DNA of 64,000 nucleotides, taken from contig JAJEKV010000140.1 in the NCBI GenBank assembly GCA_021234155.1, positions 646,858 to 710,857 on the forward strand. The letters are read 5' to 3'. The position numbers were made by a program, and so were the translations under genes. The notes below the pieces were generated by a model that made no database searches, was not told the DNA's origin, and worked only from the letters and a program-made list of their open reading frames with translations. Source of the DNA: Isoetes taiwanensis. Its lineage: Eukaryota > Streptophyta > Lycopodiopsida > Isoetales > Isoetaceae. Positions within the stretch are counted from its first letter, which is position 1, and every line of letters begins with the position of its first letter. This document shows positions 57,113 through 64,000 of this stretch, in pieces.

Positions 57113-60100
57113 CGACGTTTCGAGTCCATTGGCGAGTCGGATCGCGATTAGGAGAGGGGAGGTCGCCCGTCCGGCCCCCGGGGCCTTGGGAGAGGAAATT
57201 TGGGGCAAGCAGCCCTGGAGGGATTTTAGGGTCCGCCTCAAGGCCAACACTCCAACTCAACTTCAAGACACCGCCAAAGGTCCCTACAGACTGACAAGGA
57301 GAGGGCCTCCTCCAAACGAAACCCCGCTGGCTGCCGTGCTCTAGAAGGGTTTACGTTTTGGGGCCGAAGTCCCGGGTCTGGGTGCACTTGGGACCCGCCG
57401 GTAGCTGCAAACCGAGAATACGGAGCAAGAGGAACCGACGGAGCAGAAGTTTGGGCCTTTCCTCCCTCCGCTGTGGCAAGTAGAAGTCGAGGGTCATTTT
57501 GCTGGGCAAGACATTCGTGAGGGAGTAATTATTACGGCTGGTTTTTGCGAAGAAGGAAACACTCACGCCCTCCACGACAAGATCCCGCATGCACATCCTA
57601 GGCCAATTGACTACGAAAGTGTGATGGAAGTGAGCTACTTTTGGCTTCTTGGAGTTCGGGTGGTCTTCCGCCACTAACTTGGTCCCCAGTGGCAATGTCG
57701 ACGCTCGAAGTCCATTGGCAGAGTCGATCCCGATTCCGAGAGGGGAGGTCGCCCGCCCGGCCCCGTGGCCTTGGGGAGAGGAAATTTGGGGCAAGCAGCC
57801 TCCGGGATGGATTTTAGGGTCCCCGCTTCGGCGCCAACACCCCCAACTCCACTTCAAGACACCTGGCAAGGTCCCTACTGACTCGACAAGGAGAGGGCCT
57901 GAAACGAAACCCCCGTGGGTTGCCGTGCTCTAGAAGGGTTTACGCTTTGGGGGCCGAGTCCCCGGTCTGCTGCACTTGGGACCCCGGCCGAGAAGCAAAG
58001 TACCGAGAATACGAGCAAGAGGAACCGACGGAGCGCGAGTTTGGGCCTTTCCTCCTCCTGCCAGGCAAGTAGAAGTCGGGGTCCGCTTTGATGGCAAGAC
58101 ATTCGTGAATTCGCGAATTACACGGCTGGTTTTGGCGAAAGAAGGAAACACTCACGCTTCTCCACGACAAGATCCCGCATGCACATCCTAGGCCAATTGA
58201 CTACGGAAGTGTGATGCAAGTGAGCTACTTTGGCTTCTTGGAGTTCGGGTGGTCTTCGCCCCTTTAACTTGGTCCCCAGGGCAATGTCGACGCTCGAGTC
58301 CATTGGCGTGAGTCGACGCCCGAGAGGGGAGGAGCCCGTCCGGGCCCCTGTGGCCTGGGGGAGAGGAAATTTGGGGCAAGCAGCCTGCGGGAGGGATTTT
58401 AGGGTCCCCGCTCTGGCGCCAACACTCCAACTCCACTTCAAGACACCTGGGCCCAAGGTCCCTACCGACCGGACAAGGAGAGAGCCTCCAAACGTAAACC
58501 CCGTGGGTTGCCGTGCTCTAGAAGGGTTTACGCTTTTGGGGGCCGAAGTCCCGGTCCTGCTGCACTTGGGACCGGGCCGGTAAGCAAGAGCCCCGAGAAT
58601 ACGGAGCAAGAGGAACCGACGGAGCGTAGTTTGGGCCTTTCCTCCTCCCTCTTGTGGCAAGTAGAAGTCGGGGCCTTTTCGGCTGGCAAGACATTCGAAT
58701 TCGCAATTACACTGGCTGGTTTTGGCTAAAAAGAAGGAAACACTCCACGCCTCCACGACAAGATCCCGCATGCACATCCTAGGCCAATTGACTACGAAAG
58801 TGTGATGGAAGTGAGCCACTTTGGAATTTTCTGAGTTCGGGTGGTCTTCTGCCACTGAACTTGGTCCCTCGCGGTGGCAATGTCGACGGGCCGAGTCCAT
58901 TGGCAGAGCCGACGCAACTTCGAGAGGGGAGGTCGCCCCGCCCCCCAGGGCCTTGGGAGAGGAAATTTGGGCAAGCGAGCCTCCTCCCAGGGATTTTAGA
59001 GTCCTGACCCCAAGGCCAACACCCCTAACTCCACTTCAAGACACTTTCAAGGTCCCTACCGACTGACAAGGAGAGGGGCTCCAAACGTAAAACCCCGTGG
59101 GCTGCCGTGCTCTAGAAGGGTTTACGCTTTGGGGGCCAAAAGTCCTGGTCTCCTGCACTTGGGACCTGGCCGAAGCAAAGCCAATGAGAATACGGAGCAA
59201 GAGGAACCGGACAGAGGTAGTTTGGGCCTTTCCTCCCTCCCGCTGTCCTAAGTAGAAGTCTGGGGCCGCTTTTGCAAGCTGGCAAGATTTTCAGGGAAGA
59301 ATTACACCTGCTGGTTTTGCTTAAAGAAGGAAACACTCACCCACCCACGACAAGATCCCCGCATGCAACATCCTAGGCCAATCGACTACGAAAGTGTGAT
59401 GGAAGTGAGCCTTTGGCGCTTCGAGTTCGGGTGGTCTTCCGCCACTGGAACTTGGTCCCCTGTGGCAATGTCGACGCCCGAGTCCATTGGCAGAGTCGAT
59501 CGCCATTCCCGGAGAGGGGAGGTCGCCAGGTCCGGCCCCTGTGGCCTTGGGGAGGGAAATTTGGGGGGCAAGCAGCCTCCGGAGGGGATTTTAGGGTCCA
59601 CGCCTCAAGGCCAACTCCCCCAACTCCACTTCAAGACACTACGGGCTAAAGGTCCCTGCACACCGAACAAGGAGAGGGGTTCAAACGCAAAAACCCCGTG
59701 GGCTGCCGTGCCTCTAGAAGGGTTTACGCTTTGGGGCACGAAGTCCGGGTCTGCTGCACTTGGGACCGCCGGCCGAGAAGCAACAAGCCGGTGAATACCT
59801 TGCGGAGCAAGGGGAACAGGGACGGAGCGGAGTTTGGGCCTTTCCCTCCTCCCGGATGTGGCAAGTAGAAGCCTGGGCCCTTTGCTGGCAAGACATTCAG
59901 AAATTCAAGAATTAATGCATTGCAATAAAAATATTTTGCCGGGCCGGGATCCCTAATCCATCTCCAAAGACACGGCCTAATTTAAAGAAGGAAATTTTCG
60001 AGAAGGTCTAGGCCAAAGGGTTAGCATTAGAACGAGCCGGGGCAGCCCGCTTGGCAGTGGCAACCGAAGCCGGCACCCTTCCCCAAGTCAAACGAGGCCA

Positions 60101-63100
60101 GACCTTGGGGGATCCTCACAAGAGGGGAGAGTCCTGGACCCCCCGTGAGACAAGGGATCCAAAAGTTCCCGAGGCAGCTCTTTTCCCCGCACTTGGCCCC
60201 CGGCTGCACGCTACGATCACGAGTTCCTCCCGAGTCCTGCCTCTATCCCACCGCTGATCCTCCGCTCAGGCCCCCTTCGAAGGTCCAAAAGATTCCAGAT
60301 CGGGTCCCGGGAGAACTTGTCAAACCGCTGGGCGCCCCGGATGGTCGGCCTTGTAGAAACCAAGATCTGCCCTATTTGTCGCTCGCACGGGGATGCTCTC
60401 GAATGGCAAATAGACCCCCGCCAAATCGTCCGAATGGCTTAAATTACCCTAGGGGAGCAAGTTACACTGGGCCGGTTTTGGCAAAAGAAGGAAACACTCA
60501 CGCCTCCACGACAAGATCCCGCATGCACATCCTAGGCCAATTGACTACGAGTGTGATGGAAGTGAGCTACTTTGGCGCTTCTTGGAGTTCGGGTGGTCTT
60601 CCTCGCCACTAACTTGGTCCCTGTGGCAATGTCGACGCTCGAGTCCATTGGCAGAGTCAAATCGCGATTCCGGAGAGAGGGAGGTCGCCGGGCCCGGCCC
60701 CCGTGGCCTTGGGGAGAGGAAATTTGGGGCAAGCAGCCCGAGGGGATTTTAGGGTCCGCTCAAGGCCAACACCCCAACTCCACTTTTCAAGACACCCGCT
60801 AAAGGTCCCGCCGAACTGGACAAGGAGAGGCCTCCAAACGTAAACCCCGTGGGTTGCCGTGCTCTAGAAGGGTTTACGCTTTGGGGCCGAAGTCCTGCCC
60901 CGCTGCACTTGGGACCTGGCCGAGAAGCCAGCCGGAGAATACGAGCAAGGGGAACCGATCTGAGCGGGAGTTTGGGCCTTTCCTCCCCGGATGGGCAAGT
61001 AGAAGCCTCGGGGCTTTTGCAAAGGGCAAGACATTCGTGAATTAGCAATTAATGCATTGCAACTAAAATAAATCCGCTTTTTGCCACGGGATCCCTAATT
61101 CATCTCCAAAGACACGGCCCAATTTTTTGGAATTTTCTGAGAAGGTCTAGGTCAAAGGGTTAAGTATTAGAACGGCCGGGCAGCCCGCTGTGGCAACCGA
61201 AAGCCGCACCCTTCCTCAAGTCAAACGAGGCCGTGACCTTGCAGGATCCCACAAGAGGGGAGAGTCCTGACCCCGTGAGGCTGATCCAAAAGTTCCCGAG
61301 GCAGCCCTTTCCTCGCCGGGCCCCCGGGCTGCACGCTTAATGACCACCCTCCCGAGCCCTGCTCTCTATCCGATCGTTGATCCTCCGCTCGTGAGCCCCC
61401 TCTTCTGAAGGTCCAAAAGATTCCAGACGGGTCCTGAGAACTTGTCAAACCGCGGGGGCCCCGATGTCTAGCCTTTGTAGAAACCAAGACTGTTTTGTCG
61501 CTCGCACCGGATGCTCCTAATGGCAAATAGACCCCCCGCCAAATCGTCCGAATGGCTTATAAAATTACCCTAGGGAGCAAGTTAACACAAAGGTTTTGCT
61601 TAAAGAAGGAAAAACACGCCTCTCCACGACAAGATCCCCGCATGCACATCCTAGGCCAATTTGACTACGAGTGTGATGGAAGTGAGCTACTTTGGCGCTT
61701 TTCTTGAGTTCGGGTGGTCTTCTCGCCACGAACTTGGGTCCCTGTGGCAATGTCGACGCTCCGAGTCCATTGGCAGAGTCAGACGCGATTCGTGAGAGGG
61801 AGGTCGCCTGTCCGGCCCCTGTGGCCTTGGGGAGAGGAAATTTGGGGCAAGCTGCCTCCCGAGGGGATTTTAGGGTCCAAGGCTACCAAGGCCAACACCC
61901 CAACTCCACCTTCAAGACACACGCAAGGTCCCTACCACCGACAAGGAGAGGGGCCTCCAAACGCAAACCCCGTGGGTTGCCGTGCTCTAGAAGGGTTTAC
62001 GCTTTGGGGCCGAGTCCTTGGTCCCGCTGCACTGGGACCTGGCCGGAAGCCGCACGGTGAACACTGGGAGCAAGTGGGAACCCCACCAGCGGAGTTTGGC
62101 CCTTTCCTCCTCCCCGATGTGGCGCAGAAGTCGGGGGCGCTTTGCAGCAAGGGCAAGACATTCAGAAATTCGCAATTAATGCATTGTAACTAAAATAAAT
62201 TCGATTTTTGCCAGCGGGATCCCTAGTTCATCTCCAAAGACACGCCCAATTTCGGAATTTTTCGAAGGTCTAGGTCAAAGGGTTAAGTGATAGAATCCGC
62301 TTCTGTGGGCAAACAAGGTATAACCGGAAGCCGTACCCTTCCCCAAGTCAAACGAGGCCGTGACCTTTTGTATCCTCACAAGAGGGGAGAGAGTCCTGAC
62401 CCCGTGAGGCGGGATCCGCGTGCCCCGCCTCTTTCCCCGCCAGCTCGGGTCGTGACGCACGACCACCCTCCGGAGCGCCCGGGTTCCCTATCCCGACCGC
62501 TGATCCTCCGGGCTCAGGGGCCCGGGTCCAAAAAGATTCCTGCATCGGTCCTGAGAACTTGTCAAACCACAAGGCCCCGATGCTCCGCTTCTAGAAACCG
62601 TGATCAGCTTTATCGCTCGCACCCGGTTCCTAATGGCAATGTAATTCCCGCCAAATCGGCCCCAATGGCAAATTACCCTAGGGAGCGTTACACGGCCGGT
62701 TATGGCGAAAAGAAGGAAATACCACGCCTTCCACGACAAGACCCGCATGCGTCATCCTAGCCACTGACCACGAAAGTGATGGAAGTGAGCTACTGGCGCT
62801 TCGAGTTCGGGTGGTCTTCGCCACGTGAACTTGGTCCCTGTGGCAACGTCGACGCTCAGTCCATCGCGAGTCGAATACATTCGAGAGGGGAGGTCGCCCA
62901 CCGGCCCCCATGTGGCCTCGGGAGAGGAACAGCAGCCCGGAGGATTTTTGGTGGTCCGCCTGGCGCCAACACCCCAACTCACTTCAAGACACGGCGCGAA
63001 GGTCCCACGACCGACAAGGAGAGTCAAAACGTGAACCCCGTGGCTGCCGCTCTAGAAGGGTTTACGCTTTAAAGCCGAAACTCCGGTCTGCTGTAATCGA

Positions 63101-64000
63101 CTCCGCCGAAAAGAAATGAATACTTCAAGCAAGGGAACTGGACGAGAGTTTCGGCCTCTTTCCTCCTCCGCTTTATGTGGTGCGAAGCTATGGCAAGACA
63201 TTCGAATTCGCAATACATTGTACCAAAATAAATCTGGTTTACCGGGCCGGGATCCCCATCTACTCCAGACAATGTTCACTTTGAATTTCTAGAGAAGGTC
63301 TAGGTCAAAGGGTTACATTGAACGTTTCCAAGTGCTCAAGCAGCAAACCGAAGCCGCACCCTTCCCCAAGTCAAATCCAGGCTGTGACCTTGTGGATCCC
63401 CCTCACAAGGAGAGTCCTGGACCCGTGAGGTACATGGATCCAAAAGTTCCCAGGCAGCCTCTTCCTGCGCCGCCTCCGGGTCGCCAATGACCACCTCCGG
63501 AGTCAGTTCTATCCACCGCTGGACTCCGCTCAGGCCCCCCTGAAGCGGTCCAAGATTCCAGATCGGGTCCTGCAGAACTTGTCAAACTGCTAAGGCCCCT
63601 GGAGCAATACTTTGTAGAAACCAGACTTTGCCTCTGCACCGGATGCCCTGAATGGCAATAGACTCCCCAGCCAAACGGGTCCTGAATAAATTAATTTAGG
63701 GAGCAAGTTACACTACGGCAGTTGAAACACACGCCTCCATAACGACAAGATCCCGCATCCCAGGGCCACCGATCACGAGAGGTGTGTGATGGAAGTGATA
63801 CTTTTAGTTTGAGTTCGCGGCCCCTCTGCCACGGGAATCCTGGTCCCTGTGGCACGTCGACGCCTGAGTCCATTGGCATGCAGTCGACCAAGGACTCGAG
63901 AGGGAGGTCACCGGCCCGCCCCTTCGTGGCCTGGGAGAGGAAATTTGGGGCAAGCAGCCTCCTGAGGATTTTAGGTCCAGCACACGCAACTGGAACGAAC
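57109..64000. repeat. GC-rich tandem array with two period classes
   Basis: Using ggccaattgactacg as a phase mark, units start at 57601, 58191, 58782, 59376, 60535, 61654, about 62760 and 63764. Spacing is about 590 bp for the first three, then 1159, 1119, 1106 and 1004 bp. The longer units contain an extra segment of about 520 bp (for example 61040-61590, with ggtctaggtcaaagggttaag and caagtcaaacgaggcc). Units share ctctagaagggtttacgctttg and gagaggaaatttggggcaag. No long frame is conserved between units. The array runs off the window end. Confidence 0.88.

Noticed and set aside
57351-62760. Many overlapping ORFs of 60-260 codons on both strands in the GC-rich array
   Set aside because: High GC lowers stop frequency. 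Frames are not conserved between repeat units and shift with each indel, so none is supported as a gene.

Overview
The window is nuclear DNA of a land plant with a repeat-dominated genome. The evidence is a pentatricopeptide-repeat (PPR) gene of the PLS type, chromodomain-bearing Ty3/gypsy elements primed from initiator tRNA-Met, a plant-type LINE ORF1 (DUF4283-like), a CACTA terminus, a Helitron 3' end and a hAT transposase of the ZNF862-like type. The style of the PPR protein and the large nested repeats would suit a fern or another large-genome plant, but that is inference. No bacterial operons, rRNA genes or CRISPR arrays were seen.

Layout. 1-2611: AT-rich DNA ending in a Helitron-like 3' terminus. 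2612-11419: a decayed minus-strand chromovirus whose 3' side is cut by the Helitron; its 5' LTR (9807-11419) and primer site are intact enough to define. 11420-13974: an unidentified acidic ORF pair, then an older LTR piece. 13975-22241: a plus-strand copy of the same chromovirus family with a 1.8 kb 5' LTR and a truncated 3' LTR. 22281-23961: a hAT transposase pseudogene. 23962-31448: mostly gene-less, with a small perfect-TIR element and weak ORFs. 31449-32684: the PPR gene, the only plausible host gene. 34272-36140: a TIR element with long terminal repeats. 36147-38409: a LINE ORF1 pseudogene. 38410-39163: an LTR of the chromovirus family inserted in the LINE.

From 39164 a CACTA-type terminus interrupts that LTR. 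The DNA to its right carries many ACGACGT motifs, minus-strand coding remnants including a degenerate protein kinase domain (42031-43616), a 125-bp tandem repeat, and a nearly identical 3.6 kb unit present 2.8 times (44757-54893) with GAA tracts at each junction. ACGACGT motifs return at 55.4-56.9 kb. From about 57.1 kb to the end lies a GC-rich tandem array with 590-bp and about 1.1-kb periods.

The genes do not form a pathway. The window records nested insertion: the LINE was hit by an LTR element, that LTR was hit by the CACTA-like element, and the latter carries the kinase remnant and probably the recent triplication. The most unusual part is the kinase-bearing CACTA-like region with its long-range ACGACGT motif field.
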